A DNA stretch of 64,000 nt from Unio delphinus (lineage: Eukaryota; Mollusca; Bivalvia; Unionida; Unionidae): positions 3,705,501-3,769,500 of the forward strand of contig JAQISU010000096.1 of assembly GCA_029339505.1 (NCBI GenBank), given 5' to 3'. The stretch's first letter is position 1. Each line of letters begins with the position of its first letter. A program made the position numbers and the translations under genes. This document shows positions 26,590 through 39,337 of this stretch, piece after piece. The notes under the pieces are model-generated. The model was not told where the DNA came from. It saw only the letters and a program-made list of their open reading frames with translations, and did no database searches.

Positions 26590-26872
26590 TATCGCTAAGG
26601 CGTCTGCAGTTATGCCGTTTGTAGTGATGTCTAGCACTGGGGCATCATGTAGCACACATGTAGCATGATGTCCCACCCAGTCACATTATTCTGACACCAG
26701 GCCTACAGAGTCATATCACTAACCTCTTAATGTAGAGCGTCAAGCGAGGCATCTGTCTGTACCATTTTTGTAAGTCTTTGGTATGACTCGGCCTGGGATC
26801 GAACCCACAACCTCCACCTCCGAAGGGGACACTCTAACCACTGGGCCACCGGAGCAGTTACGACAGATAGCG
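26590..26872 (-). mobile_element. tRNA-headed SINE with conserved body, copy B
   Basis: Reverse orientation. The head at about 26862-26790 (minus: CCGGTGGCCCAGTGGTTAGAGTG, GGGTTCGATCCC), then the CTTGACGCTCTACATTAAGAGG body with one variant, the CACTATAAAC-type block (here CACTACAAAC), then the end. Confidence 0.85.
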
Positions 26873-26894
26873 TAAATGTTACAAAATTATCGAG

Positions 26895-27325
<431 letters not shown>

Positions 27326-27609
27326 GTATTATTAAATTGTACTTTGTTTAAATTTAGGTAACAAGGTCATGGTAACTGCTTTTTCATTGGGGCATGACAA
27401 GCATTTTCAGAAAGTCTCAACATAGACAAAGTAAACCAGATTTGCAAATGACCTACTCGACTAAATCTTCTCCTTCAACATTAGGCGAAAGTAAATGAGC
27501 GATGCCCCCATTATTAAGATTTGTCCATATCTTGCAGATGCAGCAGAGTTTGGTGAGCGAATCAGTATGGAACGCCAGAGCTGTCTTAAGATGACAATTC
27601 GTATTATAT

Positions 27610-29560
27610 GATGTGGAAACCTCTTTTATTATGTGCTTTCGTCCTTATATGATGTGCAAACTTCGTTATATGCGGTGCTTTCGTCCTTATATGATGTGCA
27701 AGCCTCTTTATATGCTGTGCTTTCGTCCTTATATGATGTGCAAGCTTCTTTATATGCTGTGCTTTTGAACTTATATGATGTGCAAGCTTCTTTATATGCT
27801 GTGCTTTTGAACTTATATGATGTGCAAGCTTCTTTATATGCTGTGCTTTCGTCCTTATATGATGTGCAAGATTCATTATATGCTGTGCTTTCGTCTTTAT
27901 ATGATGTGCAAGCTTCTTTATATGCTGTGCTTTCGTCCTTATATGATGTGCAAGCTTCTTTATATGCTGTGCTTTCGTCTTTATATGATGTGCAAGCTTC
28001 TTTATATGCTGTGCTTTCGTCTTTATATGATGTGCAAGCTTCTTTATATGCTGTGCTTTCGTCCTTATATGATGTGCAAGCTTCTTTATATGCTGTGCTT
28101 TTGAACTTATATGATGTGCAAGCTTCTTTATATGCTGTGCTTTCGTCTTTATATGATGTGCAAGCTTCTTTATATGCTGTGCTTTCGTCCTTATATGATG
28201 TGCAAGCTTCTTTATATGCTGTGCTTTCGTCCTTATATGATGTGCAAGATTCTTTATATGCTGTGATTTCGTCCTTATATGATGTGCAAACTTCTTTATA
28301 TGCTGTGCTTTCGTCCTTATATGATGTGCAAGCTTCTTTATATGCTGTGCTTTTGAACTTATATGATGTGCAAGCTTCTTTATATGCTGTGATTTCGTCC
28401 TTATATGATGTGCAAGATTCATTATATGCTGTGCTTTCGTCCTTATATGATGTGCAAGCTTCTTTATATGCTGTGCTTTCGTCCTTATATGATGTGCAAG
28501 ATTCATTATATGCTGTGCTTTCGTCTTTATATGATGTGCAAGCTTCTTTATATGCTGTGCTTTCGTCCTTATATGATGTGCAAACTTCTTTATATGATGT
28601 GCTTTTGTACTTATATGATGTGCAAACTTCTTTATATGCTGTGCTTTCGTCCTTATATGATGTGCAAGCTTCTTTATATGCTGTGCTTTTGAACTTATAT
28701 GATGTGCAAGCTTCTTTATATGCTGTGCTTTTGAACTTATATGATGTGCAAGCTTCTTTATATGCTGTGATTTCGTCCTTATATGATGTGCAAGATTCAT
28801 TATATGCTGTGCTTTCGTCCTTATATGACGTGCAAGCTTCTTTATATGCTGTGATTTCGTCCTTATATGATGTGCAAGCTTCTTTATATGCTGTTATTTC
28901 GTCCTTATATGATGTGCAAGCTTCTTTATATGCTGTGCTTTTGAACTTATATGATGTGCAAGCTTCTTTATATGCTGTGATTTCGTCCTTATATGATGTG
29001 CAAACTTCTTTATATGCTGTGCTTTCGTCCTTATATGATGTGCAAGCTTCTTTATATGCTGTGCTTTTGAACTTATATGATGTGCAAGCTTCTTTATATG
29101 CTGTGCTTTTGAACTTATATGATGTGCAAGCTTCTTTATATGCTGTGATTTCGTCCTTATATGATGTGCAAGATTCATTATATGCTGTGCTTTCGTCTTT
29201 ATATGATGTGCAAGCTTCTTTATATGCTGTGCTTTCGTCCTTATATGATGTGCAAGATTCATTATATGCTGTGCTTTCGTCTTTATATGATGTGCAAGCT
29301 TCTTTATATGCTGTGCTTTCGTCCTTATATGATGTGCAAACTTCTTTATATGATGTGCTTTTGTACTTATATGATGTGCAAACTTCTTTACATGCTGTGC
29401 TTTCATACTTATATGACGTGCAAACTTCTGTATATGATGTGCCTTTGTACTTATATGATGTGCAAACTTCTTTACACGCTGTGCTTTCATACTTATATGA
29501 CGTGCAAACTTCTGTATATGATGTACTTTCGTTCTGATATGATGCGCAATCTTCTTTACA
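27610..29560. repeat. 42-bp minisatellite with 21-bp half-units, about 46 copies
   Basis: Each 42-bp unit is two diverged 21-mers (TTATATGATGTGCAAGCTTC-type and TTATATGCTGTGCTTTCGTC-type). Since 42 is a multiple of three, both strands stay open: a 634-residue frame (SLYDVQA/SLYAVLS) on the plus strand and frames of 398 and 229 residues (LAHHIRTKAQHIKK) on the minus strand. There is no leader, motif or exon context, so I regard the open frames as artefacts. Units vary only at a few positions (A/T/D after VQ; L/I and S/N before LY). Confidence 0.9.
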
Positions 29561-29569
29561 TGAAATTTC

Positions 29570-31760
29570 TTTATGAGAGTCAAAAAACGGTACTTTTCCA
29601 GGATCGCGAATAGGCCAAACAGTCCTTCATCAACAGTAATTTAGTCGACTCTGTTATCATCACCCAGTCAAATAGATTATACACAACTTCTAATCTATAC
29701 AGTTATCGCCACCAGTTTATGTAATCAGATTTATAAACACGAAGAAAAACGTCTTTGTGGAATCATTCTAGAGACAGACAGACAGACAGACAGTTTATAA
29801 TGACGAAGGTATCCTGGTACTGATAATATTTATCGCAAAATATATTCTTAATGAATGTCATTTACTAGCATAGCGATCTTTGGTTAACAGAGATCGTTGT
29901 TTAATATTGGACATGGGGAGACGTGACCTTTGTGTGAAAATCTTTTAAGTATGACTAACATATTGCTTTCAGTGACCCATGTACTAGCAACAATATTAGT
30001 GAACATATAACCTTTTGAGCATGTGAAGATTTTATATCATTTTTACGTCTGTGTTTATTTCTTCGGCTTAAATATACTTTGTTTTTGTGGCACCTAAATG
30101 TCTTAAGTAATGACAGTTCTGCGACTCTTTATATTTTTCTTTGTTGATAGTGTAACCAGATTTGTACCCACTAGAGGTGCCCGCAGAAATATTTAATTAA
30201 GAGAATTCGGTATTAATTTATTTTACGAGTACTACGTATATTTTGAATTAATCATGAATAGCTTTAGAATGATTTGGACATATCTAAGAAATAAATTAAC
30301 CTTCATTTAGTGTAAATGATAAAAGAAAGCAGCTAGGTGTAAGACATTTAGCCATGTCAATAAGGACCTACTGTTGACTGTTTTGAAAATAAAAATAATG
30401 GTAGTTGCACGTTAAAGGCAATTAAACACTTTTGATTCACTTCTAACCAGTCGCAATGTTTACACCTTTGACTAAATTTAACTAAATTTTCCTACGCTTT
30501 ACCTCAAAACTTGATATGTTAATACGGTGTTCCATAAATATCACTCTGTCAAAATATGACCAATGACCAAGGTCGCTACGAAGTTTGAGGACAATGGATC
30601 AAGCGATTCAAAAGTGTTTGATCGGAAAATAAATTGTTCAAGTAAATGTCACCATGTCATTTTCTTTGACCGACTGATCCCCTAATTTAATATGACAAAA
30701 GTCCCTTCAAGGCTTAAGGACCCAGTCGCTCAGCCGTTATTGAAATCAAACCATCTTTTAAACCGTTGAGCAACTGACTCCAGAATCAACAGGGGTCACC
30801 TACGGATCATGAACAATATCTCTACAAAGTTTTAGAACAATGGACGCAGGTGTTCAAAGGTTGTTACTCAGAAATCCAATTTACTGATCATGACCAATGC
30901 TCATTTGAAGTCTGTGGATAGTGGGACAAGCATTTTACAAGTTATTAATAAGAAACGAAAAGTGTGTCGCAAACGACAACCCCTGACAAAGTGATCCATG
31001 TGTGTAATGATGTATATTGCAGGCGACACAAACACACCTGCGATTCAATGACTTAGAGCTGTAAAGGTAAAAGGGTGCATTTGTGTCGTGAAATAACTGA
31101 AACACACGTGAATTTTTCGATATTATACTTGACCGCTCAAAGATATTATAAGTAAGTTTAAAATCAGTATAACACATCTTTAATAAAATTGTGTTATAGT
31201 CGACTTTGTAGTTTATCTAAAGCCACTTCTTGAGTAAATATATAGCACACACAGATACATTATAAGATTATTATGTAAATATATGCACGTAATATCACTA
31301 TTTAAGTGATATTCAAGTTCATATAAATATAACACACCAACATATAAGTTTTACATACTTTACTGCATGTAATTAAAGTACGATCGTTATCGAGAAAATG
31401 GATTGAAATGTATGTTTTCATGTTTTCTTTTGGGATTAGGCGCCTATTATCTGGTGAAGATGTGTTGATGGTTAGAAATTCCGACTCAGAACTTTTCGTT
31501 CCATTTTTTGGGGACGGTCTTGCCAAGACGTGTGTACGGTCGTAATGTAAAAGTCTCTTGAGTTCATCAATACACTATTGTTGATAGCTATTATTACATT
31601 AGCCACAGCCAAAATACTCTTCTGAAATTAGTTGTAGGGAATTTTACTAAACGTAATGCATCGACTTTCTTTATCACTTTCTACAAGATAATTCTTAGAT
31701 ATTAAAATTGAAATTGAATGTCGTTTAACGGCTCATCAACACATTATAGTTTCTTTCATG
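29570..31760. other. No gene recognised; old dispersed-repeat DNA
   Basis: Around 30540-30870 are phrases such as GACCAAGGTCGCTACGAAGTTTGAGGACAATGG and TCTACAAAGTTTTAGAACAATGG that look like diverged copies of one repeat. A (GACA)n is at 29769-29792. Otherwise featureless. Confidence 0.4.
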
Positions 31761-31765
31761 TCACC

Positions 31766-31768
<3 letters not shown>

Positions 31769-31804
<36 letters not shown>
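31769..31804. repeat. (GA)n microsatellite
   Basis: 18 GA units just left of the transposase relic. Confidence 0.95.
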
Positions 31805-31806
<2 letters not shown>

Positions 31807-31879
31807 ACAATCAGTGGAAAGCATCCTCTGTTAAAGCTCGTATAATTTTAAATTATAGTGACTTCCAGAAGACTGTGCT

Positions 31880-32930
31880 AATTATATTTTTTGGTCTCCA
31901 CTAGAGTTACAAATGTTGAAAAGCTCCACTATTATTGTATCGTCTTCAGATGCTGTGAATTGCATATAGCATGCAATAGTAAAATTAAATATATGGAGGA
32001 GCTACTGAGGAAAGCAGAAACAGAATGGAAAGAGACGGAAAGGAAACTGCAAGATTTGAATATAAATAAATAAACATGGAGAAATTTGGATTGAACAGAT
32101 TTACAGATGACGATGAAATGATAGAATTATACACTGGTTTTCCCCACATATGAGGTTTTCATAACCTTCTTCAATAGCATCACATCTACTGCCATTAGAA
32201 TGAAGAGCTTATATTACAGCACCAGGAATGACATCAACATCAGGAGACGGAAAAAAGCAATGGACCCAGTGAATGAACTTTTCGTGTTTTTGTGTAGATT
32301 GAGATGTGGATTTCCGGTTGAAGATATGTCTGTTCGATATAATATTCACAGGTCTGCTGGAAGTCGGAATAAAATCATGTTGACAAATTATTTCTATTTC
32401 TTACTGGAAAGTATAAATATTTCGCCAAAAGTCATGAGCAGATTCAAGCAAATACGTCTCTCGAGTTTCAGCTGTCCTACCTAGGTACCAGAATTATTAT
32501 TGACTGCACATATAAATTTACAGAAAGACCATTATATCTAGTGCTTGCATCAAAGACTTTTTCAAACTACAAACTCACAACACCTGGAAAGGTTTAGTAA
32601 AGATAGCTGCAAATAGTGCAATCACATTTGTATCTTACTTATACTCGAGATGCACGAGTGATGTGGATATCACAAAGATGTCGTGGCTTAAAGATTTGTT
32701 AGAACCAGGAGACAAAATTATGGCAGTTAAAGGTTTTGTTTTACACAAAGTTTTCAAAGGTACTGGTCTTTCCATTACAACATCACACTTTCTGTTTAGT
32801 GATGGGCAGTTCACAGCTTCCCAGGTGGAGGACCATCAAAACATTGCAAGCCTGAGGATTCATGTGGAAAGATACATTAAGAGGGTGAAAGAATACAAGT
32901 TATCACAGTCTGTGGTTGTCACAGGATGAA
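31880..32930 (+). pseudogene. THAP/DDE-type (ISL2EU/PIF-like) transposase relic
   Basis: In order: a coiled coil (MEELLRKAETEWKETERKLQ, about 31995-32055), FGLNRFTDDDEMIELYTGFP (32084-32143), an extra C that shifts the frame near 32143, a helix-turn-helix region (FLCRLRCGFPVEDMSVRYNI, about 32288-32347), a first catalytic Asp in IIIDCT (about 32493), LASKTFSNYK, then an open frame (32663-32929) with LLEPGDKIMAVKGF and IASLRIHVERYIKRVK. These match DDE_Tnp_4-type transposases. At least three frameshifts or stops are present. The conserved Asp expected in the ADKGF motif is Val here, so it is inactive. No terminal inverted repeats were found by eye. Confidence 0.8.
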
Positions 32931-33184
32931 GCTGGGTTGGGACTGGATTAGTGAAGACACCGAAAGCAACTGGGTTAATAAGATGTTTATTTATAAACGC
33001 AGTTTATATGTAAAATAAATCTGACACCATTATAAACAAAAGATAAGGAAAAATTAAAAGGTTCCTAACATGGAACTATAAACAACAAGTAACTCAATCA
33101 ACAAATACAAATATATGTATGAATTTACAACTGTATATAGCTCTAATAACGAGACAGATGTAAATGCCTGTAAGTTTAGTTATA

Positions 33185-33362
33185 TCGTTCAAATAACGAC
33201 TTACCAAAGTAAAGGCATGTATGTTATGATTTTATCGTTCATGTAACGATTTAGCAATGTAAAGCTGAAATTATGAATTTATGAATTTATCGTTCATGTA
33301 ACGATTTAGCAATGTAAATATGAAATTATGAATTATGAATTTATCGTTCAAATAACGAAGTT
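33185..33362. repeat. Tandem array with palindromic ATCGTTcatgtAACGAT core
   Basis: Four units of about 55 bp. Each carries TATCGTTCAWRTAACGA, a 6-bp inverted repeat with a 5-bp spacer, followed in three units by TTAGCAATGTAAA or TTACCAAAGTAAA. Confidence 0.75.
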
Positions 33363-33404
33363 GATACATAAATGTGAAATATTTGCTCAGATGGTAATAG
33401 CAAA

Positions 33405-33690
33405 AATATGGAACACGTATTTCATAACTATCGTGGCGTCCACTTGACGTCCAAGACGCATCTCCGGTTCCACCCGCTCGTCAATGGTCACGGAATCGCC
33501 ACGCATGGTCTACTCCTCCCTGTCTGTTTGAAGGATCCCTCGAGAGCCCTTACATTCAACACAGACCCGATGGTCTCGAAGCCTTGGTCTCTCGCATCGA
33601 GAACACAAGTACACTCTTCCGAACGTCACCAGCGTATACATCACAAGAAACCACACAGTTCTGCGACTTCACATCACCCAATTATATAGA
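33405..33690. other. GC-rich non-repetitive block of unknown origin
   Basis: Sharply more GC-rich than its flanks, with open frames such as LVNGHGIATHGLLLPVCLKD (plus). No family recognised. Probably the remnant of a transposon whose other end is lost. Confidence 0.3.
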
Positions 33691-33691
33691 A

Positions 33692-33692
<1 letters not shown>

Positions 33693-33757
<65 letters not shown>
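33693..33757. repeat. (TA)n microsatellite
   Basis: About 32 TA units. It is followed at 33760-33930 by a degenerate ACACGGCACC-type repeat. Confidence 0.95.
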
Positions 33758-33758
<1 letters not shown>

Positions 33759-33759
33759 C

Positions 33760-33935
33760 GCAGCATGCACAAGGGCAGCATACACAAGGAACCATACACA
33801 ACACGGGCACACACGGCACTACACACGGGCACTATACACATGGCACCAAAAACGGCACCAAAACACGGGCACCACACAAAAGGCACACACGGCAGCCCAA
33901 CACGGGCACCACACACGGCACCACACACGAGCAGT
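33760..33935. repeat. Degenerate ACACGGCACCA repeat
   Basis: Imperfect 11-17 bp units of CACACACGGCACC and ACACGGGCACC. More GC-rich than its surroundings. Confidence 0.7.
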
Positions 33936-34592
33936 TCTTAAGATGAAGGTTCACTTCTTAAAGTTGAAAGCTTTCTGACAAGACTGACCGATATGCGCAG
34001 CTAGGTACTTAGACTTTTAAACTGCAGGCATTTTGCACATGCAGCATGATCTGAGTTTCCCTCAATGTTTCGAAATAACAAGAGCCGATATTTATAAACC
34101 ACCCTCGGTGACGCTGTACGTGGCAGTGAAACCCGAGTACATTTCTAACAATATATACATAATGATACCAGTCATACACAATTCCGTGACATTGGTGCCT
34201 TTGACAATTTCTTGGTCAATAAATCAGTTGTGGACAGCAGCAAATGTACAGACTTTGTTCAACCGACCACTAATTAAACAAAAGAAATGACATTTTGTGA
34301 CATGGAAGTATCATGTAGAACTTGTGAATAAAACAAAGGTACTGAGACATTATGAAAGTACCACAAATGTTTCATTTTATTGACATTTCAATAGTTTATT
34401 GTTAGACCTTAAAATCATGCCACATTTCATTGGCATTTTGTCATGCAAGTATCTTTTAGATGTGTGAATCTAGTTTATTTTATTAATATTTCAGTAATGT
34501 ACAGTTATTTAAACACTTTAAGTAAAATTGTGCCATATTTCATTGACATCTTGATATTCATGCAAATACCTTTGGTAAGATGTGTGTGTGTG

Positions 34593-34763
<171 letters not shown>

Positions 34764-34904
34764 ATATACTCAAAGAGTTCATGTGAAAATGATACGCAAT
34801 TTTATAATGCATGTATGGGTGACTGTTCCGGCCTATATACTTATATAGTAAGTAAAACCAGCAAAGCTGAATTTTAAATTGACAATTTATGTAAATAGAT
34901 TTTA

Positions 34905-35165
34905 AAAGCAGTGCCACCAAGTCCACATTGAGGATACATAGGAATCCGCGAACCGGCCCAACTCCAACTATCGAATAGATTCCTATGGTAATTTAATGTT
35001 CTCAAAGGGTATATCTCCAAGTTTATGTACACATCCGAAGGACGAAGCTAAAACAATGTGTCTTGACCATGAACACACTGAACAAGCTCAGTGTCACCAG
35101 AGAGGCTTGAACCTGGGTTGTCCGGTTTCAAGTCCACCGCGCTATCCTCTGAGCCACTTTAGCCT
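34905..35165 (-). mobile_element. Another tRNA-derived SINE
   Basis: On the minus strand the head reads GGAGGCTAAAGTGGCTCAGAGGATAG (A box), with B box GGTTCAAGCC (35104-35113). The sequences differ from the other two SINE families. The body to the left is AT-rich and its end is uncertain. Confidence 0.5.
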
Positions 35166-35234
35166 CCTTGATATTATAATTATACAAAGATGCTATATAC
35201 TGTAATAATCTTTGTGTCATCGTAACCAAATATA

Positions 35235-35456
35235 TTCGTAAAATATCACACTACCTAATAAAGTATCACAATAAAGTATCACACTACCTAATAAAGTATC
35301 ACACTACCTAATAAAGTATCACACTACCTAATAAAGTATCACAATAGAATATTACACTACCTAATAAAGTATCACAATAAAGTATTACACTACCTAATAA
35401 AGTATCACAATAAAGTATCACACTACCTAATAAAGTATCACACTACCTAATACTTT
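35235..35456. repeat. 20-bp tandem array (CACTACCTAATAAAGTATCA)
   Basis: About eleven units with internal variants (ACAATAAAGTATC inserted between units). It lies where the promoter of the third ZP upstream copy would be expected. Confidence 0.85.
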
Positions 35457-36119
35457 AGTAACAAACTGTATAGTTTTCTAATGATATCATAATATAGCCC
35501 ACTACAATTATCTAATAAAAAGTCCTATAAGTGTTCCCAGTGTACATCACTATGTGTGAGAGTCACGTCACTGTAGCTTCCACCCCATTACAAGCACCGT
35601 GGACTCAAGTGGTCTCCAGTAACAACCCCATTTTCATCAAACTTCACAAGATGGCTGTAGGTAACTTATTTCATTTGTCCGTGACATCTCTAATATATCT
35701 GAGCATATATGTAAATTGAATATAAGAAATAACAAAATTTAATTATGGTTTTCTGGAAATGAGAATTTACTACATAAGAGCAATGCGTAAACAATAAGAT
35801 TTTGTAACAGATTGTCAAATGTATTGCAAATGGCTTCAAAACGACAGATATTGTGTAACAAAATCTTGCGCATCGAAATGTACATAGTGAATAATTACAA
35901 CCGAAATTCACTGATTAAAAGACCAGCGAAGAATCAGATCACGTAAAATTTGTGGATATGTATCCTATTGTACAATGGTTTTTGAATGATCCATTTGATA
36001 TATTGTTTAAAATATACTTATAAGACATGATTTCCTCTCAAGATCAAAGAAAGCACGACAACTGATTGTAACGTACTTAGAACGAAATGAGTTTGATAAG
36101 AGCAACAAGAAGCATGGGT

Positions 36120-36670
36120 GTGTCTTTTGGGTGTGAACAAAATTATTTTAAAACCTTTTAGTAAATTCCATGGTTTATCACGAACAGGTGCGCTCTAAAG
36201 TGCATTAAGAATAAATTCGTCTGAATGTATTACATCGCAAATCTTGTTTATCAAGAAAAGTCAATTTTGTTTATTATTTGACAAAGAAGGTTTATCTTAA
36301 TATACACGTAAACAGCGAAATTAACAAATGTGAGCAAATGAATATTTCGGTTTTAAAGGTGTTACAATTTATTCAAGCAACATTATTTCAACAAAGAACG
36401 AGATTACGTATCTGTTCATATATAAGTAAACATTTATCCTCTACAAGAAACATCAAAGACGCGCCATTTTTAAAATTGATATCCCCTCGCATAAACATGC
36501 TTATTTTGGTCATATTTCACTCTGCATTGCATTCGGAAGCTTAAAGACTACTGGCTTGCCTTCATCCACCAATTAAGCTCCGCTTCTATAAGATCACTTT
36601 ATAGTAACAGCGAAAATTGGGACAGACAATTTTCTTGAATTTCGGACGATATTAGTTTGACATTAATGAG
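36120..36670 (-). repeat. Third partial copy of the ZP upstream region
   Basis: Shared blocks include AAAACCTTTTAGTAAATTCC (other copies AAACCCTTTAATG and AAACCGTTTTAATG), TTTATCAC, AATTTTGTTTATTATTTGACAAAG (left copy AATTTTGTTTATGATATAGCAAAG), and TTTCACTCTGC followed by GGCTTGCCT (right copy). The promoter would be expected near 35.4 kb, but that position is occupied by a 20-bp tandem array. Confidence 0.5.
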
Positions 36671-36879
36671 TTCAAGCTTTTAAAAATAATAAATAAGGTA
36701 ATGTTAGGCGCCACATGCATACAACTTTGAAGGAAACATACTTCTATGTTTCAGTATGATTTTTGTTTGTTTTAGTTTAAACAAATTCAAGCAAATCTTT
36801 GTGAACCAAGCATTTACTTTCCATATGGAATAATACAAATGCAAGCTTTAATAATTTAAAATAGCGCACATGAAATGTT

Positions 36880-37176
36880 TTACAGTTCCGTCAGTTGTAG
36901 CTCACTTTGCAAGAGAGAATGATTCATGGAACCCAACATGGTTTGAACTTCTCGAAGACATGCAATTAAGTTGAATACGGACAAGGTCGATTGTGGAATA
37001 CCAAGTATAAATTCAACGATGTTATTTCTGTGGCTATGGTTGCGTGTTATCTGGGAAATTTTCTTGGCTTCGGAGAATGTTCTGTTTATTTTTAAAGATT
37101 TGGACATCGCACAAGGTATCGATAAATGGACCACTACCCGATTTTGATCTAACCGGATTCGCTCGTATTGTATCAT
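36880..37176 (-). CDS. Unidentified 98-residue open frame
   Basis: A possible coding fragment (SKSLKINRTFSEAKKISQIT, STLSVFNLIACLREVQTMLG) with no recognised motif. It sits at the left edge of the virus-like relic. It may be real viral-type coding DNA or chance. Confidence 0.2.
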   Translation of the reverse strand: MIQYERIRLDQNRVVVHLSIPCAMSKSLKINRTFSEAKKISQITRNHSHRNNIVEFILGIPQSTLSVFNLIACLREVQTMLGSMNHSLLQSELQLTEL

Positions 37177-37280
37177 TCGAGTTTGCTTAGATTCTTCATC
37201 CCATTGGTTAGATTTGGTTTGGTAGGCAATTTTCAGAAAAAAAGCTATGCAACAAAAGTTTTATTACAATATATGGTTGA

Positions 37281-37975
37281 TTGTTAAATCATGATATCGC
37301 TGATTGTAAGTGGGGCAAAAAATCATGTCATAAGCAGACCGAAGTTTGGTTACCACTAGATGATGATAAAACCGCAAAAGATCTCGACAGCAGAATAATC
37401 GGTAAATGTACTCAAGGTGGGTCATATGATCACAAACGACATTATACACGACTAATTCTAGATAATGCTGACGATGATTTTATAATCGCTGATGCAACAA
37501 AGAGAAATATATTTGTAAGTCGAGAAAATGCTTTCTTGTCTAACGGAACACGGTTAGGTACAATTGTTGGCTATATCGATGATAATATCGCCTCAGAATA
37601 CACATCTTAGATTGTCAATGCTCGCTTATGTTTCTATAAACTTGCTATCGATGATAAATAGATTGCCGACTACTGCAGTCAGAGTTGCAACGGATTCATT
37701 TTATATCGAAAAATATAAAGAATTAGTACTCGTTTTGCAAGTACTGATGCACCGTGGGTTTCGTCGAGAATACAAAACATATGTTCTATAATTATTCTGA
37801 ATCCGCAGATGTTGAAATCAAAGATACTTACCTGATAACATCAGGCAAAAATAATCAGATATCAGAATTATCGTCTGCGCCATATATATCCGATCCAGTA
37901 TCCAGATGTTACCTGGTGGATGTGGTTAAACAACTCCAGTTATTGAATTATTTAGACAGAGTTCGAATGATATGA
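37281..37975 (+). pseudogene. Unidentified open frames of the virus-like relic
   Basis: Three overlapping frames: 37281-37610, 37564-37791 and 37754-37975. Together they may be one frameshifted protein. The first is acidic and basic mixed (DKTAKDLDSRIIGK, DDDFIIADATKR). The second has TTAVRVATDSFYIEKYKEL. The third has KDTYLITSGKN. Composition looks protein-like rather than random. No family recognised. Confidence 0.35.
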
Positions 37976-38149
37976 TTTTTTGAACACATACACAATGGCT
38001 TGCAAGAGAAATTAAACGAGGAATGCGAATATGTACTTATCACAGCTATTTTTAGGTATAAGGATGATAAATCGACCCCTAAACGAAAGGGTGAGAAATA
38101 CATACCTTAAAAAAAGAATTTGGGATGAAATATGCACCATTTCATTTGA

Positions 38150-38352
38150 TACGTTACCGCTCTAGTGGCCTAATGGTTAGAGGGTCCGCCGCGTACGCGG
38201 GAGGTCGTGAGTTCGATGTCCGGCCGAGTCATACGAAAGACTTTAGAAAATGGCACTAACAGCTGCCTCGCTTGGCGCTCAGCATTAAATGGTTAGTGTT
38301 AGGACTGGTCGTCCTGGTGTCAGGATAATCTGACTGGGTCAACCACCACCAT
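38150..38352 (+). mobile_element. tRNA-headed SINE with conserved body, copy C
   Basis: Head ACCGCTCTAGTGGCCTAATGGTTAGAGGG with B box GAGTTCGATGTCC. Body CTTGGCGCTCAGCATTAAATGGTTAGTG. Truncated after GACTGGGTCAACC. It interrupts the virus-like relic. Confidence 0.85.
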
Positions 38353-38415
38353 TTCTTTAATTATATCCGCACGAATGGTTAAAAAATGTGTGTAGATTAT
38401 TAATGGTTAAAAAGA

Positions 38416-38655
38416 GTGTGTGGAAGAGACAACAATGATCATAGAGCGCTTGATCCAGAATTAAGAGAATTTAAGAAATTAATCAGATTACAATCGAATA
38501 AAATTCAGTTTACAATTATGCACCAAATAATGACAAACACTTTCATAAATGATTTTTGGAATAAATGGAGACCAAACGAATTGATAATGGCAAGTAGAAA
38601 GATAATTCGTGATACACTTCAGCAGCAATTACATAAGAAACAGTTTTCAGAATAA
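38416..38655 (+). pseudogene. Unidentified 79-residue frame
   Basis: A protein-like, Asn/Gln/Lys-rich, helical sequence (LREFKKLIRLQSNKIQFTIM, NDFWNKWRPNE). It lies just after the SINE within the virus-like region and may be part of that relic. No family recognised. Confidence 0.3.
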
Positions 38656-39337
38656 CTCAGCTGCCGAGGTTCATTGTAACTTGCACTGACACCAACAACA
38701 AAATTGTTAGTGATGATATAGTAAGAAGAAAAAAACTAGCTAATTATAAACATAGTGACAAAAAAATAATCGCGACTTTGATATTGATGCTAAATTTTTA
38801 TAATGATGATGAAACAACAGCAAAATAATCATTGTTCGAGCTCTAATATAGTAATTTTGTAGCAGTGTTCAAATAATTATCCAAGACAATTTACTGTAGA
38901 TAGAAAAGATAGAGTCTTGGTGATACACGAGAAAATGTGATGCTGACCTGTCTTGAATGTAATAGACGTCTAGGTACTAGTTAAGTGATCAGGTGGTTAT
39001 TGTGTATCTTTGGGTATTGTAATTTTTCACGTAGAAATCCACGTTGAGGAGCAGTTGAATCTAATCTATAGCTTGCAGGTCTACCTGTAGATCTTACCAC
39101 GCTGAAAATTGTATGTGTAGTAATACTCCAAATAGGATGAGTCGCTCTTTTTTATTACCTAAAGTTCACATAGCTCATACAAGTATCTTACGAAAACGTT
39201 ACCTAATACTGGTTGTTCAGAAACATCATGTTGTGTAGGCATATATTCTTTTGAATTGCATTAATATCTTTTATAGAATTTGATTGCGTAATTTCATTGT
39301 TTAATGCATTTATCACACTTGGTAATCCAACAACACA

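Noticed and set aside
27633..29537. 634-residue open frame (SLYDVQASLYAVL repeats) as a giant repetitive protein
   Set aside because: The 42-bp period keeps all phases open and the minus strand is equally open. There is no leader, domain or exon context. It is a minisatellite artefact.
35235..35456. CRISPR-like array
   Set aside because: Units are head-to-tail with no unique spacers, and the genome is eukaryotic. It is a tandem repeat.
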